The notes under the pieces are model-generated. The model searched no databases. It saw only the letters and a list, made by a program, of their open reading frames with translations, and had not been told where the DNA came from. Positions 7,246 to 16,125 of a DNA stretch of 64,000 nt are shown here, piece after piece; positions within the stretch are counted from its first letter, which is position 1; every line of letters starts with the position of its first letter. The translations under genes were made by a program, and so were the position numbers. The stretch is from Deltaproteobacteria bacterium (GTDB lineage: Bacteria; Desulfobacterota; Desulfobacteria; Desulfobacterales; Desulfosalsimonadaceae), in contig JAADHK010000045.1 in assembly GCA_013151835.1 (NCBI GenBank), forward strand, positions 1 to 64,000. The letters are read 5' to 3'.

Positions 7246-8928
7246 TACCAAAAGCATCTTGTTAATGGGCGCTCCCGCCGGCACCATGGGATACACGCTT
7301 TCCTCGGGTTCAACGATAAAATCCATGACCACCGGCTTGTCGGTCGCAAGCGCTTTTTCTATTACGGCCTCGACTTCTTCGGGTTTGTTCGCTCTGAGCC
7401 CCACGGCTCCGTATGCCTCCGCCAGGCGCACGAAATCAGGCGAGTGCGAAAAATGGGTCGAGGAATAGCGGCGGTCATAGAAAAGCTCCTGCCACTGCCT
7501 AACCATCCCGAGAAATCCGTTGTTCAATATCGCCACCTTGACCGGCAAATTGTATTGAACAGCCGTGGCCAGCTCCTGTATATTCATCTGGATGCTACCG
7601 TCACCCGCGATGTCGATCACTGTTTTGTCGGGAAAACCCGCCTGCGCACCAATGGCCGCCGGCAGACCGAAACCCATGGTTCCAAGTCCACCCGACGAGA
7701 TGAACTGCCCGGGACGATTGAAATGATAGTACTGGGCCGCCCACATCTGGTTCTGTCCGACCTCCGTTGTGATGATGGCGTTTCCACCGGTCAGCTCATA
7801 GAGCTTTTCCACCACGAATTGGGGCTTGATCGTTTCCTTCTGATCATATACAAGGGGTGTGCTTTTTTTCCATTTTTCTATCCTGGTAAGCCATGCCTCG
7901 TGTTTCGCTGCTATTTTACCACGGTCCATTTGCTCAAGCAGATCGTTTAAGAGTTCGAGCGTTATTCTGCAATCCCCAACCACAGGCACCGAGACAGGCA
8001 CGTTTTTCTGGATCGAAGTGGGATCTATGTCTATCTGGATGATTTTTGCGTTTGGCGCAAACTCGTCGGTCTTTCCGGTCACGCGGTCGTCGAACCTCAC
8101 CCCCACGGCGATCATGAGATCACACTCGGATATGGCCATGTTGGCACGATAGGTTCCATGCATTCCAAGCATCCCGAGCCACAGCGGGTCTGTTCCCGGA
8201 AAGGCTCCTAACCCCATGAGAGAACCTGTTACCGGGATGCGTGTTTTCCTGGCCAGGGTCGTCAACGCCTCATGGCCCAGGGAGAGATTCACCCCGCCTC
8301 CGGAAAAAATAACCGGCATTTTCGCCTTTTCAATTAATTCGGCAACCTTTTTTACCTGACGGATATTGGGCTTGTATGTCGGATTGTATGATTTCATGCG
8401 AACGTCACCCAAAGGGTTGTAAGTCGCCGTCGAATTGATCATATCCTTGGGCAGGTCCAGGAGCACGGGCCCGGGTCGGCCGGAACGGGCGATGTGAAAG
8501 GCTTCCTTTATCTTTGCCGCAAGACATCTGACATCCTTTACAAGATAGTTATGCTTGGTGCATGGCCGGGTGATTCCCACGATATCGACTTCCTGGAAGG
8601 CGTCATTGCCTATAAGTGGTGTCGGCACCTGTCCGGTTAAAATCACAACAGGAATAGAGTCCATGTATGCGGTTGCAATCCCGGTGACCGTATTGGTTGC
8701 ACCCGGACCCGAAGTCACGAGGCATACCCCAACTTTGCCGGTGGCGCGGGCATATGCGTCGGCGGCGTGAATGCCTCCCTGTTCGTGCCTTGGCAGGATA
8801 TGCCGGATATTTGAATCCATGAGCGCGTCATAGATGTCTAATACTGCTCCGCCCGGGTAGCCAAATATGGTGTCCACACCTTCTTCCTCGAGCATTTTCA
8901 ACAGAATCTGGGCGCCTTTGAGTTTCAT
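7243..8928 (-). CDS. ilvB: acetolactate synthase large (catalytic) subunit
   Basis: A ThDP- and FAD-dependent enzyme making acetolactate (valine/leucine) or acetohydroxybutyrate (isoleucine). I choose the ATG at 8928 ([17 protein letters not shown]), giving 561 residues, because family homology starts there; an upstream in-frame start at 8973 would add 15 unrelated residues. Seen: [15 protein letters not shown] near the N-terminus, [18 protein letters not shown] with the catalytic Glu, the central FAD/structural domain, and the ThDP-Mg motif [15 protein letters not shown] to [13 protein letters not shown]. The last codon is followed by a TGA contributed by the end of repeat family A. Second gene of the operon, 66 bases after ilvD. 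Confidence 0.95.
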   Translation of the reverse strand: MKLKGAQILLKMLEEEGVDTIFGYPGGAVLDIYDALMDSNIRHILPRHEQGGIHAADAYARATGKVGVCLVTSGPGATNTVTGIATAYMDSIPVVILTGQVPTPLIGNDAFQEVDIVGITRPCTKHNYLVKDVRCLAAKIKEAFHIARSGRPGPVLLDLPKDMINSTATYNPLGDVRMKSYNPTYKPNIRQVKKVAELIEKAKMPVIFSGGGVNLSLGHEALTTLARKTRIPVTGSLMGLGAFPGTDPLWLGMLGMHGTYRANMAISECDLMIAVGVRFDDRVTGKTDEFAPNAKIIQIDIDPTSIQKNVPVSVPVVGDCRITLELLNDLLEQMDRGKIAAKHEAWLTRIEKWKKSTPLVYDQKETIKPQFVVEKLYELTGGNAIITTEVGQNQMWAAQYYHFNRPGQFISSGGLGTMGFGLPAAIGAQAGFPDKTVIDIAGDGSIQMNIQELATAVQYNLPVKVAILNNGFLGMVRQWQELFYDRRYSSTHFSHSPDFVRLAEAYGAVGLRANKPEEVEAVIEKALATDKPVVMDFIVEPEESVYPMVPAGAPINKMLLV

Positions 8929-8994
8929 TGGGGTACCTTTATTGTTGTTGCAGGTTTTTAGTTCTCGGACCATGGTCCTTTTGTCCGCAGTCCT

Positions 8995-10662
8995 CTACAA
9001 ACATATCGCCCCTTTGTCGGCTGATGATACCTGCCGGGCATAACGGGCCATGTATCCGGAAGTGATTTTCGGCTCGGGGGCCTTCCAGTCGGTTTTTCGC
9101 TTTTCAATCTCTTCTTCGGAAACCTTTAATGTTATGTTCTTTGCCGGAATATCAATAGCTATCATATCGCCTTCGCGTACAATGGCGATAGTCCCTTTTT
9201 GCATGGCCTCGGGCGAAACATGACCGATGGCGGCTCCCCGGGTGCCTCCTGAAAAACGGCCATCCGTGATGAGGGCCACATCGGCATCAAGACCCATTCC
9301 GGCAATTGCAGAGGTTGGAGTGAGCATTTCGCGCATGCCGGGCCCGCCCTTGGGGCCTTCATACCGGATTACGATTACATCACCCTTTTTTATCTGCGCA
9401 GACAAGATGGCCTTTGTGGCGTCCTCCTCTGATTCATAGATCCGGGCCGGGCCCTCATGCTTCAGCATCTCTTTGGCGACCGCAGACTGCTTGACCACGC
9501 ATCCGTCCGGCGCCAGGTTGCCGAACAGGATGGCGAGCCCTCCTTCTGCGTGATATGCCTTATCCATGGGCCTTATAACATCGGCGTCAAGGACGGGGGC
9601 GCTTGATATGTTTTCGCCCACGGTTTTACCCGTCACCGTGATGCAGTCCTCGTTTATCAGTCCTGCGCCCGACAGGGTCTTAAATACCGCCTGGATTCCG
9701 CCGGCGTAGTCAAGGTCCTCTATGCGATGGGGTCCGGCCGGGCTGAGCGAACAAAGGTGCGGTGTTCGTTTGCTTATTGTGTTTATCATATCAAGGTTGA
9801 AGTCGAGCCCGGCCTCGTGAGCGATGGCAGCCAGATGCAGGGTTGTGTTGGTGGAGCATCCAAGGGCCATGTCAACCGAAAGTGCGTTTTCAAGGGCTTT
9901 GTCCGTCATGATTTTGCTCGGGGTTATGCCTTTTTCAAGTAGGCTCAAAATCTGGATTCCCGCCTGTTTGGCAAGCCGAAGCCTTGCGGACATTACGGCC
10001 GGAATCGTCCCGTTTCCGGGGAGGCCCATGCCGATGGCTTCTGTCAGGCAGTTCATGGAGTTGGCCGTGAACATACCCGCGCATGACCCGCAGGTGGGAC
10101 AGGCGGAATCTTCAATGGCAGTTAGTTCGTTTTCCGTCATATTGCCGGAGCGCACGGAACCCACAGCCTCGAATACCGAGATCAGGTCGATCTTCTTGTG
10201 CGGATTCGACGGATGTCTTCCGGCAAGCATCGGCCCTCCGCTGATGAATATGGTGGGCAGATCAAGCCGGGCTGCGGCCATGAGCATGCCGGGAACGATC
10301 TTGTCACAGTTGGGGATCATAACCATGGCGTCAAGGGCGTGGGCCGTCGCCATTATCTCAACCGAGTCCGCGATAATTTCGCGGCTGCCCAGGGAATATT
10401 TCATCCCGATATGATTCATGGCGATGCCGTCACACACGCCGATGACGCCGAATTCAACGGGTGTGCCTCCCGCCATGTAAATTCCCGCCTTGACCGCCTC
10501 TGCAATCTGATGAAGGCCGGCGTGTCCGGGAATAATGGTGTTTGCGGAGTTGGCGATGCCGATAAGAGGCCGCCTGATTTCGCCGTCGGTATATCCGATG
10601 GCTTTTAGCAATGATCTGTGTGGAGCCCTTTCAATTCCCTTTTTCGCGCTGTCACTCTTCAT
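8995..10662 (-). CDS. ilvD: dihydroxy-acid dehydratase
   Basis: A 555-residue Fe-S dehydratase producing 2-oxoisovalerate and 2-oxo-3-methylvalerate. Cluster and substrate motifs are visible: [21 protein letters not shown] and [19 protein letters not shown], then GLPGNGT. The C-terminal swivelling domain has [20 protein letters not shown]. It is the first structural gene of the operon. It starts about 22 bases downstream of the intrinsic terminator at 10685-10722, so read-through of that terminator should control the whole cluster. Such clusters are usually oxygen sensitive, in keeping with an anaerobe. Confidence 0.95.
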   Translation of the reverse strand: MKSDSAKKGIERAPHRSLLKAIGYTDGEIRRPLIGIANSANTIIPGHAGLHQIAEAVKAGIYMAGGTPVEFGVIGVCDGIAMNHIGMKYSLGSREIIADSVEIMATAHALDAMVMIPNCDKIVPGMLMAAARLDLPTIFISGGPMLAGRHPSNPHKKIDLISVFEAVGSVRSGNMTENELTAIEDSACPTCGSCAGMFTANSMNCLTEAIGMGLPGNGTIPAVMSARLRLAKQAGIQILSLLEKGITPSKIMTDKALENALSVDMALGCSTNTTLHLAAIAHEAGLDFNLDMINTISKRTPHLCSLSPAGPHRIEDLDYAGGIQAVFKTLSGAGLINEDCITVTGKTVGENISSAPVLDADVIRPMDKAYHAEGGLAILFGNLAPDGCVVKQSAVAKEMLKHEGPARIYESEEDATKAILSAQIKKGDVIVIRYEGPKGGPGMREMLTPTSAIAGMGLDADVALITDGRFSGGTRGAAIGHVSPEAMQKGTIAIVREGDMIAIDIPAKNITLKVSEEEIEKRKTDWKAPEPKITSGYMARYARQVSSADKGAICL

Positions 10663-10684
10663 GATTTTCCCCTTTTGTGTAAAA

Positions 10685-10722
10685 AAAAACCGCTATCAGT
10701 TTTTCGGCTGATAACGGTTTTT
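10685..10722 (-). terminator. attenuator terminator in the ilv leader
   Basis: On the minus strand a hairpin with arms AAAAACCGTTATCAG and CTGATAGCGGTTTTT (one mismatch, loop 10700-10707) is followed by a run of T (to about 10680). It is an intrinsic terminator placed between the leader peptide stop (10762) and the ilvD start (10662). In that position it would end transcription before the operon unless an alternative fold forms. The competing antiterminator pairing was not resolved by eye. Confidence 0.85.
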
Positions 10723-10761
10723 AAGGAAGTTGAAAAAACTAGGAACTTGCTTTCGCCATTA

Positions 10762-10848
10762 TCAACCCTGCCGAAGGCGTACAACCTGTACGCCGGGTAC
10801 GGCTACAATTAGAAGTATAAGGCTGAAAATGGCAATACGTTCTTTCAT
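10762..10848 (-). CDS. branched-chain amino acid leader peptide (attenuator)
   Basis: A 28-codon minus-strand frame, ATG at 10846-10848 and TGA at 10762-10764. It starts MKERIAIFSLILLIVAV and ends with a tail rich in Val and Leu (GVQVVRLRQG). About half the residues are Ile, Leu or Val, including the run SLILLIVAV, as expected of a ribosome-stalling leader for Ile/Leu/Val operons such as ilvGMEDA. It lies 39 bases downstream of a promoter with a perfect -35 box and upstream of an intrinsic terminator. When charged branched-chain tRNAs are scarce the ribosome would stall here and permit read-through into ilvD. The ribosome-binding site is weak (ACGGGAA). The sequence is not related by eye to the enterobacterial leader, so this is a functional rather than a homology call. 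Confidence 0.8.
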   Translation of the reverse strand: MKERIAIFSLILLIVAVPGVQVVRLRQG

Positions 10849-10886
10849 TTTATAAAAATTCCCGTTTACTTTTGATTTATCTGCAT

Positions 10887-10915
10887 CTTTAACAACAAAA
10901 AAAATCCAATGTCAA
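10887..10915 (-). promoter_or_regulatory. sigma-70-type promoter of the ilv-leu operon
   Basis: Minus strand: -35 TTGACA (10915-10910, perfect consensus), 17-base spacer, -10 TTAAAG (10892-10887). Transcription would start near 10880, about 32 bases before the leader peptide ATG. The surrounding DNA is A/T rich. The sulfotransferase gene ends about 50 bases further upstream, so the operon has its own promoter. Confidence 0.7.
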
Positions 10916-10966
10916 GGATTTGTTTGGAAAATATTTTTTTAATGCCGTCATATATCGTTCTGTCCC

Positions 10967-12121
10967 TTAATCCCCATCCGTCGGGAAACCGAACCGCTCA
11001 AAAATCGGCTTGAAATCGGCGATAATCCGCTCTTTTGTCAGGCCGTATTGTTCAAGCGAATAGGCATGATTGCTTTTATAGTTTTTCGCCCGGTCCGTTT
11101 CCTGTTGAAGCAATTGCCGGTAATGATCAGACATATGATACCCGAATCGATCATACAACATCGTGACAAAACCGCCCGGATCGGACACCAGGTGGTCATA
11201 TTTTTCCACCGCCCGGTTGTTTTCCGGCCGACGATCTAGCTGGTCTATGGGGTAGGTGTACCAGTTTGATATCATGGACAATATTTTTTCCGTCATCACG
11301 GGCTGGTCGGCTGTGTTAAATCGCGCGAATCCGTAGGATATCCAGCTGATGGCGGACGGGACGGCCTCAAAGGGGGTTCTTACCATGCAGACGATCTTCG
11401 CATCCGGAAAGGTCTCGTAAATCGAATTGATTTTACTGCTGGAGGCCGGGTTCTTGGATAAAAAATGCTTGTTTGAGCCGAAAACATAAAGATGCCTTTG
11501 TACGCATTTTTTGTAAAATTTCATGATCGCTTTGCGCTGTTTCGGGTCAATATTCATATCAAACCGGCTGAACCGTTCCATCTCTTCAAAGGGGAACATA
11601 AATGCGAGAAACAGGGATGAAAAAATATGGATCAGGACAATCTCGTCCTCTTCGGGCTCAAAATGGCTGATCCGGTGCATTGTGCGGGAACCGGCAAACG
11701 CCTTGTCCTCTATGGCGATCATCAGACGGTACAGCGGCTTGCCGATCAGCCGGTCAGCCTTTCCCAGAAGCAAAAAGAATTTTTTCTGGATAATCGATGG
11801 CGCAACAAGGATCTCCCAGAGCCTGAGAGATGTAAACCGATCTTCATCATTGTTGATCAACCGATGTAGAAACGTGGTGCCGCCCCTTGGAAAACCCAGC
11901 ACAAAAAGGGGTTTGTTTACAACAATTTTTCGGTAGCCGGGGAAGAAAATTTCATCCAAAAACAGGCAGATCCAGGTGATAACTTCCTGCAGGAGAAAGA
12001 ATATGGGGAAAAAAATGATAAAACACACCCTTTTGAACGTAAAGCGTGCGCCGGTGGTGTGATAGGCAAAAATCGATTTGATCCACATGCGGATCATCAA
12101 CCCTGCATTAAATGTCATCAT
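10967..12121 (-). CDS. sulfotransferase family protein (PAPS-dependent)
   Basis: A 384-residue protein. A hydrophobic N-terminal stretch (about residues 32-60, FIIFFPIFFLLQEVITWICL) could anchor it to the membrane. The sulfotransferase P-loop-like motif FVLGFPRGGTTFLHRLI (73-89) binds the 5'-phosphosulfate of PAPS. Further on, FLSKNPASSSKINSIYETFP and PDAKIVCMVRTPFEAVPSAI form the 3'-phosphate-binding region (Arg/Ser). Overall resemblance is to the Sulfotransfer_3 group, whose acceptors are often lipids or carbohydrates; the acceptor here is unknown. The downstream alpha/beta hydrolase ends 13 bases before this start, so both are probably co-transcribed. Confidence 0.8.
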   Translation of the reverse strand: MMTFNAGLMIRMWIKSIFAYHTTGARFTFKRVCFIIFFPIFFLLQEVITWICLFLDEIFFPGYRKIVVNKPLFVLGFPRGGTTFLHRLINNDEDRFTSLRLWEILVAPSIIQKKFFLLLGKADRLIGKPLYRLMIAIEDKAFAGSRTMHRISHFEPEEDEIVLIHIFSSLFLAFMFPFEEMERFSRFDMNIDPKQRKAIMKFYKKCVQRHLYVFGSNKHFLSKNPASSSKINSIYETFPDAKIVCMVRTPFEAVPSAISWISYGFARFNTADQPVMTEKILSMISNWYTYPIDQLDRRPENNRAVEKYDHLVSDPGGFVTMLYDRFGYHMSDHYRQLLQQETDRAKNYKSNHAYSLEQYGLTKERIIADFKPIFERFGFPTDGD

Positions 12122-12134
12122 TGCCCTCCATTAG

Positions 12135-12854
12135 TTATTCCGGAATTTTTTGAATTAATTTGGATACAAACCATTTGACGGCAAGGTCGATAAACTTTTC
12201 CTGGTGTGCAGGGTCGCTCAGGGGATGATCCGCGCCTGTCAGTGTAAAGAGTTCTTTGGGCTCCTTTACCCGCTGAAGGATTTGCCTGGCATTTTCATAG
12301 GGGACGACTGTGTCGGCGTCGCCGTGAAAGATAAGAACGTTTGACAGCAGGCTGAGGGATTCTGAAATATCAAACTCCATTTGCCCGGCAGTCATACCCG
12401 CCACCCGCGAATCCGCAAGGGACGCATCCGTTACACGGATCATGGCAAAACTTACCGGAGCGGCCAGAACGACCAGTGCCTTTATATTATGGTCACCCGC
12501 AACGCCAAGGCACGCAGCCCCTCCCATGCTGCTCCCGAACAGGCCGATTGCATCCCCTGTTTTCGGGTGTGCGGCCATGGCTGTTATTGCGGCAGACAGA
12601 TCGGCTTTTCGTGCCGCAAAGGAAGTTACTTTCACAAATTCACCATGGCTTTCCCCGCAACCCCTGTGGTCGAAACGAAAATAAGCGATGCCGGCCGCGT
12701 TTAATCTCTTTGCCAGGGCGATCTGTTTTGGCGAGTCCTTGGTGGAAAACAGGCCGTGCGAACCGATTACGACAGGCGGATTTTCAGCCTCGGGCAGGTG
12801 CAGAACCCCGATTAATTGAAAACCTTGTGATATAAAGATGATGCGTTGCTCCAT
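12135..12854 (-). CDS. alpha/beta hydrolase (esterase/peptidase-like)
   Basis: A 239-residue serine hydrolase. Seen: oxyanion region GSHGLFSTKDS (31-41), FDHRGCGESHGEF (61-73), nucleophile elbow FGSSMGGAA (106-114, Ser109), acid GDADTVVP (178-185, Asp181) and GADHPLSDP with the catalytic His210. This matches small cytoplasmic alpha/beta hydrolases annotated as acyl esterases or dienelactone-hydrolase-like enzymes; substrate unknown. It is the first gene of a two-gene minus-strand unit with the sulfotransferase. The 247 bases between it and the divergent rlmD hold a palindromic repeat (12928-13073) and presumably both promoters. Confidence 0.8.
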   Translation of the reverse strand: MEQRIIFISQGFQLIGVLHLPEAENPPVVIGSHGLFSTKDSPKQIALAKRLNAAGIAYFRFDHRGCGESHGEFVKVTSFAARKADLSAAITAMAAHPKTGDAIGLFGSSMGGAACLGVAGDHNIKALVVLAAPVSFAMIRVTDASLADSRVAGMTAGQMEFDISESLSLLSNVLIFHGDADTVVPYENARQILQRVKEPKELFTLTGADHPLSDPAHQEKFIDLAVKWFVSKLIQKIPE

Positions 12855-12927
12855 ATTCTTTCCTTTCTGGATTTTCTTGACACTACCCTTACCCTACATT
12901 AGAGGTGAACACAACTTAAGATGACGA

Positions 12928-13073
12928 CAGCAATTTTCATTTTGGAAAAAATTACGGTACGGCCCACGTAGCGGAAGGCTTCAGCCTTCCAGTTAATGGC
13001 GGCCTGAAGGCCGCCGCTACGTTGACCCGCGCATGGCAACATTAGTTTTGTGTATCCATAATTAAAATTGCTG
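12928..13073. repeat. palindromic repeat, family C, copy 1
   Basis: Outer inverted repeats CAGCAATTTT (12928-12937) and AAAATTGCTG (13064-13073) flank an inner palindrome: ACGTAGCGGAAGGC at 12966 pairs with the closing GCCGCCGCTACGT, and within it lie GGAAGGCTTCAGCCTTCC and GCGGCCTGAAGGCCGC. The two inner hairpins recur at 60017-60095 within a different terminal repeat. It sits in the divergent alpha/beta hydrolase-rlmD intergenic region and could fold strongly in RNA or single-stranded DNA. Confidence 0.75.
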
Positions 13074-13101
13074 AAATGACGGCTTTTTACAAAGGGCAAT
13101 T

Positions 13102-14529
13102 ATGGTAATAAAAAAAAGAGACGAAATCGAACTTGAAATAACAGGCATGGCATTTGGCGGCAGAGGCATAACACGCCATGCGGGGCTTGCTGTTTTTGTG
13201 GACGGCGCCGTTCCCGGCGACAAGGTACTTGCAAGGATAATTAAAAAAAAGAAGTCCTATGCCGAAGCCCGCGCGCTTGTTATCATTTCTCCATCTTCGG
13301 ACCGGGTGGACCCCCCGTGTCCGTACAGCGGGTCGTGCGGAGGGTGCAAGTGGCAATTTTTATCATATGGAAAACAGCTTGAATACAAACGACAGCATGT
13401 GGCCGAGGCCATTGAGAGAATAGGGGGCATTTCCGGAGTGCCGGTACATCCCGTAATTGGTTCTGAAAAAATATTCGGCTACAGGAACAAGATGGAGTTT
13501 TCTTGCGCGGACAGGCGCTGGCTGCTTCCCCATGAACTCGGTGATCCTGATATACCCCCCAACATACCTATTGATTTCGCCCTTGGCCTTCATGTTCCGG
13601 GTACGTTTCACAAGGTGCTCGACATGGATGCCTGTCTTATCATGCCTGACTCGGGCAGTCACATATTGAAACAGGCCGGAGAATGGATGAAAACCTCGGA
13701 CCTGCCTCCATACGGGCTGCGCACTCAAATCGGATTCTGGCGGTTTCTGATGCTTCGCCACAGCGTGGCGGAGGATAGCTGGCTTGTGAACATCGTGACC
13801 GCCTCTGAAGAAAAGGCCGAAATCGAGGCTTTTGCCCGGCAACTATATGAATCCTGCGACAACGTGGCGACTGTCGTCAATAACGTGACATCACGGAAAT
13901 CAAGCGTGGCAATCGGCGAATACGAGCGCGTTATTACCGGTCCGGGTGTGCTTTCAGAGAAACTCGGCAAATATCATTTCGATATATCGGCTAACTCGTT
14001 TTTCCAGACAAATACAAGGGGCGCTGAAAAATTATATGATATTGTGGCTAAATTCGCGGAACTCACGGGCGTGGAAACGGTCGTTGATCTTTATTGCGGG
14101 ACCGGCACCATAGCCATCTGGCTTTCGGAATTGGCGGCCTCGGTTGTCGGCATTGAAATTAATGAGAGCGCCGTGTCGGATGCGATGCAAAACTGCGAAA
14201 AAAACGGCATTGAAAATTGTCGTTTCATCTGCGGTGACATTCGTGAGGTTATCTCCGGCCTGTCCATCCATCCGGATGTGATGATAATAGATCCGCCCAG
14301 GTCGGGCATGCACAAAGACGTGGTCAATGCAATCCTGTCTCTTGCGCCTGCCAGGATCGTATATGTTTCATGCAACCCGGCTACCCTTGCAAGGGATGTT
14401 GAATTGCTCGCCGAATCCTATGATATCGCCGAGATCCAGCCGGTTGACATGTTTCCTCACACTTTCCACATAGAGGCCGTGGCAAGGCTCGAAAAGAAAA
14501 AGGAGGATAAACATGGAAATTTCATTTAA
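13102..14529 (+). CDS. rlmD: 23S rRNA (uracil-C5)-methyltransferase RlmD-like
   Basis: A 475-residue RumA/TrmA-family enzyme that makes 5-methyluridine in 23S rRNA. A TRAM domain occupies residues 1-63. [4Fe-4S]-ligand cysteines are seen at C73, C79, C82 (CPYSGSCGGCKWQ) and C178 (DMDACLIM). The SAM-binding motif VVDLYCGTGTIAIWL follows, then DPPRSGMHKDV and the catalytic loop VYVSCNPATLARD with Cys424. Within the family it could modify U747 or U1939, or both, as known for single-copy homologues; the position is not decidable here. Its 3' end overlaps trmO by 17 bases, so the two tRNA/rRNA methyltransferases are translationally linked. Confidence 0.9.
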   Translation: MVIKKRDEIELEITGMAFGGRGITRHAGLAVFVDGAVPGDKVLARIIKKKKSYAEARALVIISPSSDRVDPPCPYSGSCGGCKWQFLSYGKQLEYKRQHVAEAIERIGGISGVPVHPVIGSEKIFGYRNKMEFSCADRRWLLPHELGDPDIPPNIPIDFALGLHVPGTFHKVLDMDACLIMPDSGSHILKQAGEWMKTSDLPPYGLRTQIGFWRFLMLRHSVAEDSWLVNIVTASEEKAEIEAFARQLYESCDNVATVVNNVTSRKSSVAIGEYERVITGPGVLSEKLGKYHFDISANSFFQTNTRGAEKLYDIVAKFAELTGVETVVDLYCGTGTIAIWLSELAASVVGIEINESAVSDAMQNCEKNGIENCRFICGDIREVISGLSIHPDVMIIDPPRSGMHKDVVNAILSLAPARIVYVSCNPATLARDVELLAESYDIAEIQPVDMFPHTFHIEAVARLEKKKEDKHGNFI

Positions 14530-14905
14530 GCCGATCGGTTTTTTTCGCACCGCCGAGACCAGAATTCCCAGACATTGGAGCGTGTCGGATGCTCTGGGGC
14601 GCATTGAGATTGATCCTGTCTTTGTGGAAGGTCTGAAGGACATCAGACGGCAAGACCGGATCATTGTGCTTTTTAATTTTCATAAAAGCTCTCCCTTTAC
14701 CCCCGGCCATATCCTCCAGACGCCTCCCCACAAAACCATTCCCATGGGCGTTTTTTCCATCTGCTCACCGGTCCGGCCTAATCCCATCGGCCTGTCGGTT
14801 CTTACGGTAAAAGATATTCGGGAGAATATAATCGAGGTTGAACATATCGATATGCTCGACAAAACCCCGGTTCTGGATATAAAACCCTACATACCACCGG
14901 CGTAA
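14513..14905 (+). CDS. trmO: tRNA t6A37 N6-methyltransferase TrmO-like
   Basis: A 130-residue protein of the TsaA/YaeB/TrmO family, which uses SAM to methylate N6-threonylcarbamoyladenosine at tRNA position 37. Seen: KPIGFFRTAETRIPRHW at the start, IIVLFNFHKSS, the signature PHKTIPMGVFSICSPVRPNPIGLSVL (residues about 79-104), and the ending DTPVLDIKPYIPPA-like segment (KTPVLDIKPYIPPA). It is a single-domain short form, shorter than the E. coli protein, which has a C-terminal extension. A Shine-Dalgarno (AAAGGAGG) in the end of rlmD serves the ATG at 14513. Confidence 0.85.
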   Translation: MEISFKPIGFFRTAETRIPRHWSVSDALGRIEIDPVFVEGLKDIRRQDRIIVLFNFHKSSPFTPGHILQTPPHKTIPMGVFSICSPVRPNPIGLSVLTVKDIRENIIEVEHIDMLDKTPVLDIKPYIPPA

Positions 14906-15023
14906 TTTTTTCAATGGAACCGGATGTCATGACATTGTTCTTGTGATCGGCTTGAGGCTGGTGTAAAATAGCATCAGCAATTATATTTGTGTTTTTCAAC
15001 CCGGGAAAAAGGTGGGCCTTGCC

Positions 15024-15944
15024 ATGAGAAAACAGATCAGGCGGATCCTTGCCGCCACAGATTTTTCAGAGGTATCCGGGAATGTCGTTCCCCTTGGCGT
15101 GAAGATTGCAAGAGAGCTTGACGCTACCCTTTATGTCTGCCATGTCATCGATCTTCCAACAATTTCCCTGTATGGTGAAACGGTTTTCGAGCCCATCATG
15201 CAGCAACAGCGTTACATCGATTTTGCCCGCCGGGAAATCGAAACGTTAATGGAAAAGTCAGGCGGAGAGGGGATTGATTGGGAGCCCGTGATATCGGTGG
15301 GCCAACCCGTTGATGAAATCACAAGTGTCGTGGCTGAAAAAAATATCGATCTTGTGATCACGGCGACCCACGGCCGGTCGGGCTTGAGGCGGCTTTTCCT
15401 CGGCTCGGTCACGGAAAGGCTCATGCGGGCGCTTGCATGTCCGCTTCTTTTGTTTAAGGTCGATGCCCCGGAATCTTCACGGCATGTGATCCAAAGGTTC
15501 CCCTTCCGCCGGATATTGGTGGGGTGCGATTTTTCGGACGATTCCAACCGGGCGGTTGAGTTCGGCATCAGCATGTCCCAGGAATTTGAAAGCGAACTTC
15601 ATCTGGTTCATGTTGTGGAGCCCACGGCTTATAATGAATATTTCCGGCTTCCGTCAGGCCCTGAAGAACCACTCCAGCAAGACCTCTATGATTCAATCCG
15701 GGAGAAACTCGGAACTCTGATTCCCGGGGAAGCACTCGACTGGTGCACGGCCAAATCCACGGTTCTGGTGGGAAAGCCATATGCCGAAATCGTGCGATAC
15801 GCCGGGATCAATGATATCGATCTTATCTGCCTTGGCGTAAGGGGGCATGGCATGGTGGAAGAGATTCTCATCGGTTCCACAACCGACCGGGTGGTTCGAC
15901 GTGCCCCGTGTCCTGTTCTTTCCATGAGCCCGGCGGTCAAGTGA
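15024..15944 (+). CDS. tandem-domain universal stress protein
   Basis: Two UspA domains in one 306-residue chain (ATG at 15024 chosen because AGGTGG lies 9 bases upstream; a GTG at 15012 would add four residues). Domain 1 (about 1-150) starts RRILAATDFSEVSGN and has ATHGRSGLRRLFLGSVTERL. Domain 2 (about 155-306) starts FRRILVGCDFSDDSN and has GVRGHGMVEEILIGSTTDRV. Both carry the G-x2-G-x9-G-S/T ATP-binding pattern, so nucleotide binding is expected in both halves. It stands alone between trmO and an oppositely oriented gene pair; repeat family B begins 3 bases after its stop. Confidence 0.88.
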   Translation: MRKQIRRILAATDFSEVSGNVVPLGVKIARELDATLYVCHVIDLPTISLYGETVFEPIMQQQRYIDFARREIETLMEKSGGEGIDWEPVISVGQPVDEITSVVAEKNIDLVITATHGRSGLRRLFLGSVTERLMRALACPLLLFKVDAPESSRHVIQRFPFRRILVGCDFSDDSNRAVEFGISMSQEFESELHLVHVVEPTAYNEYFRLPSGPEEPLQQDLYDSIREKLGTLIPGEALDWCTAKSTVLVGKPYAEIVRYAGINDIDLICLGVRGHGMVEEILIGSTTDRVVRRAPCPVLSMSPAVK

Positions 15945-15947
15945 GGG

Positions 15948-16105
15948 TGGCGTCGTAAAAAGTCCCATCTACTGCGTTGTAGCGGAGTCGCGAAATGCTC
16001 GGAATACTATATGTATGCCTCCGCTTTCACGACTCCACTACGCCTTGTATATGGAACTTTCTACTAAGCCATCATAATCGGGTTAACTGACTTTTTACGA
16101 GTCTA
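15948..16105. repeat. palindromic repeat, family B, copy 1
   Basis: About 158 bp directly after the usp stop codon. The left end is TGGCGTCGTAAAAAGTCCC and the right end GACTTTTTACGAGTC. Inside, GTAGCGGAGTCGCGAAA pairs with TTTCACGACTCCACTAC around TGCTCGGAATACTATATG. Copy 2 at 62355-62516 is nearly identical across the whole length. The ends resemble family A (CGTAAAAAG), suggesting related mobile palindromes. Confidence 0.85.
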
Positions 16106-16125
16106 TCAAGTGAGGGGAAGGCCGG

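Noticed and set aside
12899-13099. Minus-strand 66-codon frame in the hydrolase-rlmD gap
   Set aside because: Runs straight through the palindromic repeat and has no protein features.
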